This document shows, piece after piece, positions 1-6,312 of a stretch of DNA of 8,871 nt (positions within the stretch are counted from its first letter, which is position 1; each line of letters starts with the position of its first letter). The stretch is from NCBI GenBank assembly GCA_028290305.1, contig JAQGKC010000345.1:1-8871 (forward strand), given 5' to 3'. The notes beneath the pieces were generated by a model, which did no database searches, was not told the origin of the DNA, and worked only from the letters and a program-made list of their open reading frames with translations. Source of the stretch: Bradyrhizobium sp. GTDB lineage: Bacteria > Pseudomonadota > Alphaproteobacteria > Rhizobiales > Xanthobacteraceae. Made by a program: the position numbers and the translations under genes.

Positions 1-252
1 TGAGCGTGTAGAGCAGCATCAGCGGAAAGACGACCACGCCTCCCCAAAACATGAAGGTAAGACTGGACTGCGGCGCAGCCGCTTCATCGACGGTGATGAC
101 GAAGGGGATGATGTAGGGCCAGAAGGACAGCGCGAGAGTGCCGAAGGCCGACACGAAGATCACTGCGACCGTGTAGAACGGCCAGTGGTCGCTGTGATGG
201 AGAATGCTGAGCGCGATCGCGATCGCGATTGCGGCGACGGCACCAATCGTGG
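1..252 (-). pseudogene. cydB: Cytochrome bd ubiquinol oxidase subunit II, C-terminal fragment
   Basis: Read on the minus strand, this segment encodes the rear of cytochrome bd (cyanide-insensitive type) oxidase subunit II, an inner-membrane partner of CydA in a quinol-oxidising terminal oxidase. The reading is open from about 252 to the window edge. It contains a hydrophobic helix rich in Ala and Ile, then DHWPFYTVAV, then ALSFWPYIIPFVI and DEAAAPQSSLTFMFWG, which matches the family's conserved WPYIxP and AAAPxSS stretch near the C-terminus. The front two-thirds of the subunit is absent, because the frame runs directly out of cydA sequence at about 252. The true end lies left of position 1. 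The absence of a start and of the N-terminal helices makes this a non-functional remnant. Assignment is from remembered family motifs; I am confident of the family and less so of the exact junction. Confidence 0.8.
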
Positions 253-887
253 GGAAAGGTTCCGAACAAGAAGATGAAAGCGTACACGGCAAAGAAGACG
301 ACGAGCGAAATCGTCGCTTCGCGGGCGGTCAGGAAGGGCGTCATCGCCTCGGCGGTCCGCAACACGCCGTAGACCACCCAAGGCTGGCGGCCGACCTCGG
401 CCGTGTACCATCCGGTGATTATCGCAACGAACGGCAGTGGGAAGCTCAAGAAGATCAACCAGAGCAGGAGGCGATTGCTTTCCAGGCGATGGTTGACGCT
501 CAGGCGCTCCAGGCGATTGTTGAGGCTCAATCGCCCGGGGCGACGCGTGACGCTCAGATACCAAGCCAGGCCAGCCCGAGCATGACCAGACCGCAACCCA
601 CCATGATCCGGAAGGCGAAGAACGGGATGAGCACGGGGGGGGCGGTCTTGCGGCGGGAAGTCGGTCAATCCGACTTCCTTCGAGCTAAAGCTCATGCTCC
701 CGATCAGACTGCCCAGAACGGGGATCTTGAGCTCATAGAGGTTGGCCTCCGTCGTCGGATCGGGGATCGCGATCAGGACCTCTCCGGCCGGTTGTTCATC
801 GTGCCAACGCCCTTCGATTGCTGCGAATTTCGCCGGCTGATGGTTGTGGACGTAATCGCCCGCGAGATGGCCGAAAAAAACTAGACC
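253..887 (-). pseudogene. cydA: Cytochrome bd ubiquinol oxidase subunit I, middle-to-rear fragment
   Basis: The minus strand encodes an internal and C-terminal part of CydA/CioA, the haem-carrying quinol-oxidising subunit. Recognisable blocks in order are VFFGHLAGDYVHNHQPAKF, AAIEGRWHDEQPAGEVL, SMSFSSKEVGLTDFPPQDRPP, FPLPFVAIITGWYTAEVGR, QPWVVYGVLRTAEAMTPFL and a last helix ending LVVFFAVYAFIFLFGT. The N-terminal haem-ligand helices are missing; at about 887 the sequence changes to a dehydrogenase chip on the other strand. At about 253 the frame leaves CydA and enters CydB, so the CydA tail and CydB front were lost together. A run of eight G at 635-642 marks a frameshift: the frame after it, reading VLIPFFAFRIMVG, restores the expected helix for about 20 residues before the first frame resumes. 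The fragment also contains an inserted 27-bp tandem repeat. It cannot make a working oxidase. Confidence 0.85.
477..557 (-). repeat. Three tandem 27-bp units inside the cydA fragment
   Basis: Three consecutive 27-bp units (477-503, 504-530, 531-557) encode on the minus strand LSVTRRPGR, LSLNNRLER and LSVNHRLES. The two lower-coordinate units are close copies; the third diverges in its second half. Related CydA proteins, as I remember them, have a single short LSLKNRLER-like loop here before the helix starting RLLLW, so this is an in-frame expansion of a cytoplasmic or periplasmic loop. Confidence 0.7.
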
Positions 888-968
888 GGGATGAGCACCG
901 CACGTGACGTGGATAGAATCTTCGAAGCGGTTAAGGCCAAGCATCCAAAGATCGATATTATGTTCGCT
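888..968 (+). pseudogene. Short-chain dehydrogenase/reductase (SDR) internal chip
   Basis: On the plus strand, about 26 codons from 891 read STARDVDRIFEAVKAKHPKI followed by DIMFA. This matches the SDR segment just before the conserved NAG motif of the Rossmann fold, normally of the type DVSxLxDLDRLYxxVKxKxGRxDVLFANAG. The match stops exactly before NAG, where the IS1634-like sequence begins on the other strand. Upstream, the match stops where cydA begins. So only a fragment from between the third and fourth beta strands survives, without cofactor-binding or catalytic motifs. The ATG at 891 is probably a chance codon, since family members have a DVS-like residue pattern there. The piece is short, so the assignment is moderate. 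Confidence 0.5.
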
Positions 969-1584
969 CGTCACGTCGTAGAGCAATACCTCGTTCTGGA
1001 TCGCAAACAGCTCGCCGCAGCGCTGCGACAAATGCGCTTCGAGCTCGCTGTAGGCGAGCAGATGATCGAGCCCGCGATAGAGCCGATCCTTGTTGACCTC
1101 CTCGTCATCGAGTTGCAGCAGATCTGAAAGCGCCGTGCGGCGGTACCAATCCTCCGCAATATGCAACTCGCTCGATGGCTCGCAGAACCGCGCAGCGACT
1201 AGCACGGCCGCCATCTTCGACCACGCGATGCGCTCCTTGCCGAGCGGAAGCAGCCGCTCGCACAGAGCCTCAAGCCCGGTGCCGCGCCACAACGCGAGCG
1301 CCAAATATACATCGCCAAATTGACGCGGACGCTCGATGCGAATGTCCTTGCCGCACAGGCACCGTCAGTTGTTTGCTGCCATCATCGAACAGCTGAGCGC
1401 GCTCGGGCGTGCCAATCAGCCGCTGCGCCAGCGCTCGGGCCTGCACGTGGCGCTGCGCATCCAGTTCGCCGAGTTGCGCAACCGTTTGCTGAATGACACG
1501 ACGACCAATACGCACGCTGCGCACAAGGCGCCAGTAACGATGAACTTTGCCGTCTTTGCATATCGTGGTGTGGCGCAGATACAT
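969..1584 (-). pseudogene. IS1634-family transposase, N-terminal fragment
   Basis: Starting from the ATG complementary to 1582-1584, the minus strand reads MYLRHTTICKDGKVHRYWRL, then QTVAQLGELDAQ, a typical start for IS1634-family (IS4 superfamily) DDE transposases. Around 1345-1350 the reading shifts frame and continues as KDIRIERPRQFGDVYLALALW, ERIAWSKMAAVLVAARFCEP, then LLYDVTS near 972. That last motif precedes the first catalytic region of the family. About 200 residues of an expected 550-600 remain. The element is broken at about 969, where a dehydrogenase chip begins, so the rear two-thirds and the right end of the IS are missing. Both the frameshift and the truncation show that it is dead. 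The left inverted repeat was not identified. Confidence 0.8.
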
Positions 1585-1852
1585 GCGCCCGAATCAATCC
1601 GACTCGCCGCCTCCAGAAAATACCCTAGGTTGGCACTACACGCCGAAATCCCCGATGCCCACCGTCTAACCAATTGATCCAATTCAAGTCAGGTGGCGCA
1701 AAATCTCGAAAAATAGTCAAATCCTGTCTCCAACTGCGCAAGTTGGGCTAGCACGACAAATTATCGAGCTGCGCAGCGGCTCGCCCAGAAGTTGCCCCAA
1801 AGTTGCGTGATAAACTCATAGCGGCAGTCCTTTTTGAAAAGGAGGTCGCTCG
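1585..1852. other. Intergenic stretch without a recognisable gene
   Basis: This stretch lies upstream of the IS1634-like transposase start and should hold the left end of that element, but I could not identify its terminal repeat. It contains a perfect short inverted repeat at 1730-1746 (CCAACT, five-base loop, AGTTGG) without a following T-run, so I do not call a terminator. Around 1829-1842 there is a CCTTTT-TG-AAAAGG palindrome that overlaps the ribosome-binding site of the next small ORF. I recognised no other coding signal here. Confidence 0.4.
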
Positions 1853-2050
1853 ATGAACGTTCCGCTTCACAGATCGAATGGCGCAGAGCTTGAGTTTGCT
1901 TTGTGCTTCTTCTGCCGGAACATTTTGCCGGACAATCCAAAACTGAGAACTTCGGCCGGAACATCCGTTGGCCGCCGCAACTTCTGCGAACAGGTGGAGA
2001 AACCGCCAGAGCAGCGTTGCTTGCACGAATTTCGCAAGCGGTTCCGGTAA
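1853..2050 (+). CDS. Small hypothetical protein (65 aa)
   Basis: This is an open frame of 65 codons, beginning MNVPLHRSNGAELEFALCFF. Its start is well placed: AAGGAGG at 1839-1845 lies seven bases before the ATG. The protein has a CFFC motif at about residues 18-21 and further cysteines at about 45 and 56, with a basic C-terminus ending FRKRFR. I do not recognise a family. It ends 22 bases before the left TA boundary of the IS630 element. Part of the ribosome-binding site lies in a small palindrome (1829-1842), which could be chance. Two minus-strand frames also run open here, so coding status is uncertain; the good ribosome-binding site is the main argument for it. Confidence 0.3.
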   Translation: MNVPLHRSNGAELEFALCFFCRNILPDNPKLRTSAGTSVGRRNFCEQVEKPPEQRCLHEFRKRFR

Positions 2051-2074
2051 AACTGCTTCACTACGCCCGCCCTA

Positions 2075-2094
2075 GACGACCGATTCCATGGAAC
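2075..2094 (+). repeat. IS630 left terminal inverted repeat
   Basis: This is the left end of the IS630 element, directly inside the TA dinucleotide at 2073-2074. It matches the reverse complement of 3339-3358 at 14 of 20 positions by hand alignment. Confidence 0.65.
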
Positions 2095-2152
2095 CGGCGA
2101 TGATGGAACGGATGATTTGTTCGTGGATTCCTCGTTTTGCGATTGGCCGAAC

Positions 2153-2159
2153 GAGGAGA
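2153..2159 (+). promoter_or_regulatory. Ribosome-binding site of the IS630 transposase
   Basis: GAGGAGA lies six bases before the ATG at 2166. It decides the start: the upstream in-frame ATG at 2088 sits almost inside the inverted repeat, has no comparable site, and its extra 26 residues do not resemble the family. Confidence 0.5.
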
Positions 2160-2165
2160 GACGCT

Positions 2166-3311
2166 ATGGCGAAGTGGCGGCAAGCGGTTGAGTTGGCGCT
2201 GACCGACGAAGAGGTCGAGATTCTGACAGCGCTTTCTCGGTCGAGGACGGAACCGGCAAGCCGTGTTTCGCGGGCGGCGATACTTCCGGCCTATCGGGAG
2301 AGCCCATCATTCTGGGCCGTGGGACAGCGGGTTGGCGTGCATCATCAGACGGTCCAACGCTGCGTCGAACGAGCCGTGGCATATGGCGCGCTGGCAGCCC
2401 TCGACGACCGACCGCGCCCGGGCAAGGAGCCCACGATCACGCCGGAGGCCAAGGCGTGGTTGGTATCGCTGGCATGCGACAAGGCCAAGGATCACGGCTA
2501 CCCGCACGAACTTTGGACGATGCGACTTTTGGCCCGTCATGCGCGCGAGCATGGGCCAGCAGAGGGGCACGACTGTCTTGGCCGTCTTGTTCAGGGCACG
2601 GTGAGCAAGCTTTTCGGCCAAGAGGACATCAAGCCGCACAAGGTGCGCTACTATCTTGAAAATCGCGACGCCGAGTTCGAGCAGAAAATGGCGGAGGTTC
2701 TATGCGTCTACCGTGAAGTCGACGTCTTGAAAAAAGCCCCTGCCAAATCGAAGGGGCGGCGAAAACCGGTTGCGATCGTCTCTTACGACGAGAAACCGGG
2801 AATTCAGGCCATCGCGACCACCGTGCCGGACTTGCCGCCCGAGCCCGGCGTCCATGCCGCCTTTGCGCGGGATCATGAGTACAGACGCCATGGCACGCTC
2901 AGCCTGTTGGCCGGGATTGATCTGCTCAACGGCAAGGTTCACGCTTTCGTCCGGAATCGCCACCGCAGCCGCGAATTCATCGAATTCCTCAAGCTTCTCG
3001 ACGACGCCTATCCAGCCGGCACCGCGATCAAGCTGATCCTCGACAATCATTCCGCACACATCTCAAGGGAAACCAAAGCCTGGCTCGACACACGACCGGC
3101 AAGCCGCTTCAGCTTCACCTTCACGCCAAAGCACGGCTCCTGGCTGAACCTCATCGAGAGGTTCTTCTCCAAGTTGGCCCGTTCCGTCCTGCGTCACATC
3201 CGAGTGGCGTCAAAGCACGAACTGAAGCAACGCATCATGGCGGGCATCGACGACGTCAATCGCAATCCCGTCGTCCACAATCCCGTCGTCCACACCTGGT
3301 CCGTCCTATAA
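2166..3311 (+). CDS. IS630-family DDE transposase (381 aa)
   Basis: This enzyme cuts and joins its own element at TA targets. The chosen start gives MAKWRQAVELALTDEEVEIL, the usual beginning of this group. An N-terminal helix-turn-helix region follows (VGQRVGVHHQTVQRCVERA, about residues 54-72). The DDE catalytic residues are all visible: D208 in VSYDEKPG, D293 in LILDNHSAH and E331 in WLNLIERFF. Length is normal for the family. The tail is altered. A 15-bp tandem duplication repeats NPVVH in frame, and a 4-bp duplication (GTCC twice at 3299-3306) shifts the frame so that the protein ends WSVL. The family ending YKLAEAA is still readable in the next frame up to a stop at 3328-3330. The catalytic core is intact, so activity is possible. 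Confidence 0.9.
   Translation: MAKWRQAVELALTDEEVEILTALSRSRTEPASRVSRAAILPAYRESPSFWAVGQRVGVHHQTVQRCVERAVAYGALAALDDRPRPGKEPTITPEAKAWLVSLACDKAKDHGYPHELWTMRLLARHAREHGPAEGHDCLGRLVQGTVSKLFGQEDIKPHKVRYYLENRDAEFEQKMAEVLCVYREVDVLKKAPAKSKGRRKPVAIVSYDEKPGIQAIATTVPDLPPEPGVHAAFARDHEYRRHGTLSLLAGIDLLNGKVHAFVRNRHRSREFIEFLKLLDDAYPAGTAIKLILDNHSAHISRETKAWLDTRPASRFSFTFTPKHGSWLNLIERFFSKLARSVLRHIRVASKHELKQRIMAGIDDVNRNPVVHNPVVHTWSVL
3264..3293 (+). repeat. 15-bp tandem duplication near the transposase end
   Basis: AATCCCGTCGTCCAC occurs twice in direct succession (3264-3278 and 3279-3293), duplicating NPVVH in the transposase. A second, 4-bp duplication follows at 3299-3306 and causes the frameshift at the C-terminus. 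Confidence 0.85.
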
Positions 3312-3338
3312 GCTCGCCGAGGCTGCATGATATGATTC

Positions 3339-3358
3339 GAACCAAGGAAACGCTGGTC
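3339..3358 (-). repeat. IS630 right terminal inverted repeat
   Basis: This is the right end of the IS630 element, directly inside the TA at 3359-3360. Read on the minus strand it begins GACCAGCGTTTCCTTGG and pairs with the left repeat at 14 of 20 positions. Confidence 0.65.
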
Positions 3359-3377
3359 TAGTTTCAGTGCGGGTGCT

Positions 3378-3644
3378 TTATTGCAGATACGCCGCCTGGG
3401 ATGCCAGCGCCGGCGTCTCGCCTCGCTTGAAGCACTCGATAACACCCCAGAGCGCAGCGCAATCGTTCCTCATCGTCAGCACCTGCATGCCGTCGTTGTC
3501 CGGCATCAGGGCGTAATCGGCGGTCTCCCGCCGCAGCATCTGGCTCAGTTGCTCGTTCAGTTCGACGCCGCAGAGCTTGCAGGTATCCGCAAGCGAGCAG
3601 ACGACCGCCCAGCGATGTCCGCCGCCGTCGATGCGCAAGGCTAG
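3378..3644 (-). pseudogene. IS66-family transposase (TnpC) C-terminal remnant with an unknown tail
   Basis: On the minus strand, 3540-3644 reads DGGGHRWAVVCSLADTCKL followed by CGVELNEQLSQML. This follows the C-terminal signature of IS66 transposases, roughly GGxxWAxxASLIETxKLNGVxPxAYL. The expected ending (a short stretch finishing near LLPW) is missing. The frame instead continues as RRETADYALMPDNDGMQVLT and ends AALASQ-like with AAYLQ, a 53-residue stretch that I do not recognise. Nothing upstream (3645 to about 3935) in this frame looks like the catalytic part of IS66, so only the tail survives. The right boundary of the IS630 element lies 17 bases from the stop. Family assignment is moderate; the tail could also be a separate small ORF starting at 3539. 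Confidence 0.5.
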
Positions 3645-4010
3645 GAAGCTAGGAAAAGATGCTTGGCGAGTCGCACGATGGTTCGGAGGGGGAGAATAGC
3701 GATCGCATGCCCTGTGCAACTCGGCTGATGAAATTCTGCCGGTTCGTACGCAACGCTTTTGCACGGGCCGCGGCTGACGAGACGACCGGCTTTCGTATGT
3801 TGCCACCGCTCGTTCGGAGCTCAAACCGCGAATGCTTTTGCCTTGAAACGTCGGTTGGCAAGCCCTGTCATGGGATGCGACTGGCAGGGAGAAGCCAACT
3901 GAAGAGAAAGCAAGGTTTTTCCACACCCTATGCACCTGCGGTGCTGACGCCTCGGAGATCGAACCGAGGTGAAAAAATGATCGGGACCAGGATGCAGCTA
4001 TCAGAATCCC
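3645..4010. other. Stretch without a recognisable gene
   Basis: Several frames are open on both strands, but none gives a protein I recognise, and no start with a convincing ribosome-binding site stands out. A six-base inverted repeat, CCTCGG and CCGAGG around an eight-base loop, lies at 3950-3969. It is followed by GAGGTGAAAAAATG, which could start a 25-codon peptide at 3977 (MIGTRMQLSESLRSARSGTV and five more residues). I regard that as unproven. Confidence 0.35.
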
Positions 4011-4190
4011 TCAGGTCTGCTCGCTCGGGTACGGTCCCAACTGACGCCGTTTGATGTCTGCCCCGAGATCAGCCGTGCGTTCAATCATGCTGCGGACTAT
4101 TGTTTCGCAATCAAGTTGGGTTAGCCCAAGAACGCCGTGTTATCGCAATTCAACATCGAGGATCGCGGCCATGATCGACACAACACTCAT
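4011..4190 (-). pseudogene. Small unknown ORF interrupted by a premature stop
   Basis: On the minus strand an ATG at 4188-4190 is preceded, eight bases away, by a strong ribosome-binding site AAAGGAG (4199-4205). The frame reads MSVVSIMAAILDVELR, meets TAA at 4140-4142, and continues in the same frame as HGVLGLTQLDCETIVRSMIE, RTADLGADIKRRQLGP and six more residues to a stop at 4011-4013. The second part reads like real protein, with an amphipathic, charged composition and no other stop for 42 codons. A single mutated codon in a roughly 59-residue protein is therefore a reasonable reading. I do not recognise the family. An alternative is a 16-residue peptide followed by chance open frame. Neighbours give no functional hint. 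Confidence 0.35.
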
Positions 4191-4205
4191 TCGCTTCGCT
4201 CCTTT

Positions 4206-4595
4206 CTCGGCGGGCTTTTGAAGCATGACGTGCCGGATGCGACTATTCGTCGACTCTTAAGGTGCGAAAGGGCAACGGCATGTGCGCGACCTCGCAGACT
4301 GCTTCGATCAGGAGACGAACCTGAAATGGAACGAGAACAAAATATCCGAAGGATGTGCAGGACTCGGGCAGTTACATTAGCTGAGGGTGGAGGGCAAGAT
4401 TAAAGCGGATGGCACCACCTTGGGCCATCGCGCGCAAATATCGTGGTCTGCACACTGGTTGGGAGACGGTGCGCGGCACCGTCCAGAAGGCGGCACAGTG
4501 CCGCGCCTTGGCGAAACGCCAGCATTCGCAGGATTTTTCGCGGCACCACGGCTAGTTTTACTGTGTTTCTGCGTTGATTGGCTGGAGCAGCGCCG
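4206..4595. other. Region upstream of the relaxase fragment, with two hairpins
   Basis: I see no convincing gene here. Two strong hairpins lie close together. The first, at 4465-4483, has GACGGTGC and GCACCGTC around a GCG loop, a perfect eight-base-pair stem. The second, at 4490-4504, has GCGGCA and TGCCGC around CAG. Neither is followed by a T-run. They sit about 90-130 bases before the relaxase start, where regulatory structures or a transfer origin may lie, but no nick-site consensus was recognised. Confidence 0.35.
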
Positions 4596-4913
4596 ATGAG
4601 CCGGGATGACGAAGATCGCTTCCGGCCGCGGCCCGGCCGCATCCGCTCCGACGCCCGCGGCGGCGCAGCCACCAAGAGCTTCTTCACCAGGGTTCGCAAG
4701 ATCGCCCGTCAGCATGGCGCGGGGCCGCCTGGCGCATCTTCGCATAGAAAGAGTGGCGGGTCGGGCGGCCGAGCGCGCGAAGGTCGGCGTGCGACGTGGG
4801 CGCGGCGCTGCCTTCGTTCGCGGCCGCACCTTGCGAGCATCGGGTCGGCGCGCGACGCAGTGGGCGAGGCGACGGTAGGTTGTCGGCTGGGCGGACGCAG
4901 ACTCCGGCGGTGA
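4596..4913 (+). pseudogene. Conjugative relaxase (DUF3363 type), N-terminal fragment
   Basis: From the ATG at 4596 the frame reads MSRDDEDRFRPRPGRIRSDA, then GAATKSFFTRVRKIARQHG and SSHRKSGGSGGRA. This is the characteristic disordered, Arg-rich beginning of the large DUF3363-type relaxases (VirD2-like) of integrative conjugative elements in Proteobacteria. A GGAG at 4583-4586 provides a start signal. After about residue 55 the expected Ser/Arg/Gly-rich linker becomes erratic; a piece like RGRGAAFVRGR appears in another frame, so at least one frameshift is likely. The frame stops at 4913. Everything that matters for DNA nicking (the histidine and tyrosine motifs) lies downstream in intact homologues and is missing here. 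Family recognition rests mostly on the first 40 residues. Confidence 0.6.
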
Positions 4914-5126
4914 CGCGGGGAAGGCCCATCCGATTGCTTCGACCTCTTGGTTGTCGGTTACTCCTGCTCGCGCTCTCGATAACGAAGCCTGATCCTGACG
5001 CCGGACATGCCCGCAGGTTGATCCAGCGCACGTAGGGCCCGGCCGAGCCGAGACCCGAGTTGGGCTGCGCGGTGATGGTCGGTGTTTAGCGCGATCGCTG
5101 CAACCGCTGATGGTGCCGATGCCGAC

Positions 5127-5300
5127 ATGGTGTTTCCGAACGTCGAGAAGGAGTTGCCGAAAGCGCGGGCGACGATGTGGCGCTATGAGCCCGACGGCAA
5201 TGGCTGGGCGCCTTACGGCATGGGAACGGTGAGCGCCGACGGGCGCCAAGTGGTGCCGGATCCCGGTGTGGTGATCACTGATTTTGCGAGCGCGGAGTGC
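5127..5300 (+). pseudogene. Internal fragment of a large Rhs/YD-repeat type surface protein
   Basis: The open frame, from a possible GTG at 5082, contains MVFPNVEKELPKARATMWRY followed by EPDGNGWAPYGMGTVSADG and RQVVPDPGVVITDFASAEC. In large Rhs-like secreted proteins of rhizobia and other Proteobacteria, this block (FWxYDPDGxGWxxYGxGTVSADGxQVVPD) follows the N-terminal carboxypeptidase-regulatory-like region and precedes the Rhs repeats. Here it lacks both ends, and after about 5300 the expected continuation (a DPVDLxTG segment) is not found. It stays in frame with the next fragment, which is an N-terminal region of the same protein type. Thus the order is reversed compared with a normal gene. 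It is probably not translated as a meaningful protein. Confidence 0.65.
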
Positions 5301-5417
5301 GAGCCCACGAAGCGGACGCATCAGCCGCCGATGAAGCGGCCAGATCTGTGGCGACAAAACCCGATGGGTTTTGGTTCTGGGCAGGCGCCCGTTAACCGGC
5401 GGCGCGGCGGGGAAACC

Positions 5418-6305
5418 ATGAGCGGTACAGACACGAGCGGAATAAGCCAACAAGAATTGCGTTCACTGTCCTTGCGCCGCACGAGTTTACATCGCGCAGG
5501 CGTGGACTCGATGATCGGCGCTGGCCTTTCAGGCAAGCTGCTGCGCTTGCTGCTTGTGCTGATGCTTAGTATCGAACCTGGACTGATCGAATTGGCCAAC
5601 GCGACGACGTCATCTACCGCGGAGCGGAAGGATGTCCCGGCAACGTTGCAAATGCCGGCTGAAAAGATCGAAACAGCAAAGATAAAGATTGAGACGGCTT
5701 CGCTGCGAGATGCGCCGTCCGATCCGGCGCCGGAGGGAAGTCCTCCGCTGCGTAGCGCAGCAGATGGGATCACGGCCGTAGCCGGACGTGTTCTGGCGAC
5801 GGACGGCACAGCGCTTGCGGGCGTGGTGCTGCGGCTGGGATCGGTGCGCGCGCAGACCGATCAGGATGGATTGTTCGTGCTGGAAAACGTCGCGTCGGGT
5901 GAGGCGGTGCTGGTGATCGACGGGCGTCAGGCGCGGCCGCGCGGAGTATCCGAGGCGGCCGATCACGGAATCTATGAAGCTCGCATACGCGCCGAGGCGG
6001 GACGCACCATCCAGTTACCATGGGTGAGCTGGCTGCCGTTCATCGATCACGAGCATGACGTGGCGTTGGCGTCTCCCGCTGTGGATGATGCGGTCGCGCG
6101 CGCGCCGGCCGTACCTGGGTTGGAGCTTCGTATTCCCAAAGGCGCGGTGCTTACCGACATCGACGGCGAGGTGGTAAAGCATGTGGGGCTGACACCGATC
6201 CCGGTGAACCGTCCGCCGTTTCCGCTGCCGCGCAATGTCAGCGTTCCCGTTTATTTTACGGCGCAGCCGGGCGGCGCAGTCATCAGCGGCGCCAAAGGCG
6301 AGTGA
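5418..6305 (+). CDS. N-terminal region of a Rhs/YD-type exported protein, truncated (295 aa)
   Basis: I chose the ATG at 5418 because the residues before it belong to another fragment. The N-terminus is basic and contains a hydrophobic export segment (KLLRLLLVLMLSIEPGLIEL, about residues 38-57) with a possible cleavage after ANA. A Ser/Pro/Glu-rich linker follows. Next comes a beta-sandwich of the carboxypeptidase-regulatory type (VAGRVLATDGTALAGVVLRL to SGEAVLVIDGRQA, about residues 119-173). The last block reads LPWVSWLPFIDHEHDVAL, PGLELRIPKGAVLTDIDG and GLTPIPVNRPPFPLP, ending VYFTAQPGGAVIS. Homologues I recall continue for over a thousand residues with Rhs repeats, so this is a truncation, ending with SGAKGE and TGA. 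A terminator-like hairpin follows directly. It could be a stable secreted stump or a decayed gene. Confidence 0.6.
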   Translation: MSGTDTSGISQQELRSLSLRRTSLHRAGVDSMIGAGLSGKLLRLLLVLMLSIEPGLIELANATTSSTAERKDVPATLQMPAEKIETAKIKIETASLRDAPSDPAPEGSPPLRSAADGITAVAGRVLATDGTALAGVVLRLGSVRAQTDQDGLFVLENVASGEAVLVIDGRQARPRGVSEAADHGIYEARIRAEAGRTIQLPWVSWLPFIDHEHDVALASPAVDDAVARAPAVPGLELRIPKGAVLTDIDGEVVKHVGLTPIPVNRPPFPLPRNVSVPVYFTAQPGGAVISGAKGE

Positions 6306-6312
6306 TCGGGCT

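Larger units (their letters stand above)
2073..3360 (+). mobile_element. Complete IS630-family insertion sequence
   Basis: The element is bounded on both sides by the dinucleotide TA (2073-2074 and 3359-3360), each within CTAG, as expected for IS630/Tc1-mariner elements that duplicate a TA target. Without one TA copy the element is about 1286 bases. Its ends form imperfect inverted repeats: the left end starts GACGACCGATTCC and the right end, read inward, starts GACCAGCGTTTCC, with 14 of 20 positions matching. It encodes a single transposase. The flanks are poorly coding sequence on the left and an IS66-like tail on the right, so it appears to have entered an already decayed area. Confidence 0.75.

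Noticed and set aside
204..884. A 226-codon plus-strand open frame
   Set aside because: It lies opposite the cydA fragment, has low-complexity composition and matches no family; the minus strand explains the sequence.
84..1304. A 406-codon minus-strand open frame as one protein
   Set aside because: It joins IS1634 transposase, the reverse of a dehydrogenase chip, cydA and out-of-frame cydB sequence. It is a chance fusion of fragments, not a gene.
1730..1746. Six-base inverted repeat as a terminator
   Set aside because: No T-run follows and no gene ends there.
2700..3059. A 119-codon minus-strand open frame inside the IS630 element
   Set aside because: It is the shadow of the transposase catalytic domain.
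4991..4997. ATCCTGA as a possible relaxase nick site
   Set aside because: Only a six-base match to the ATCCTG core of MOBP nick sites, without an adjacent inverted repeat; such matches occur by chance (others at about 1721 and 7229).
4377..5453. A 358-codon minus-strand open frame
   Set aside because: Its product is rich in Arg, Pro and Ala as expected for an antisense frame in GC-rich DNA, and the plus strand carries the recognisable relaxase and Rhs pieces.
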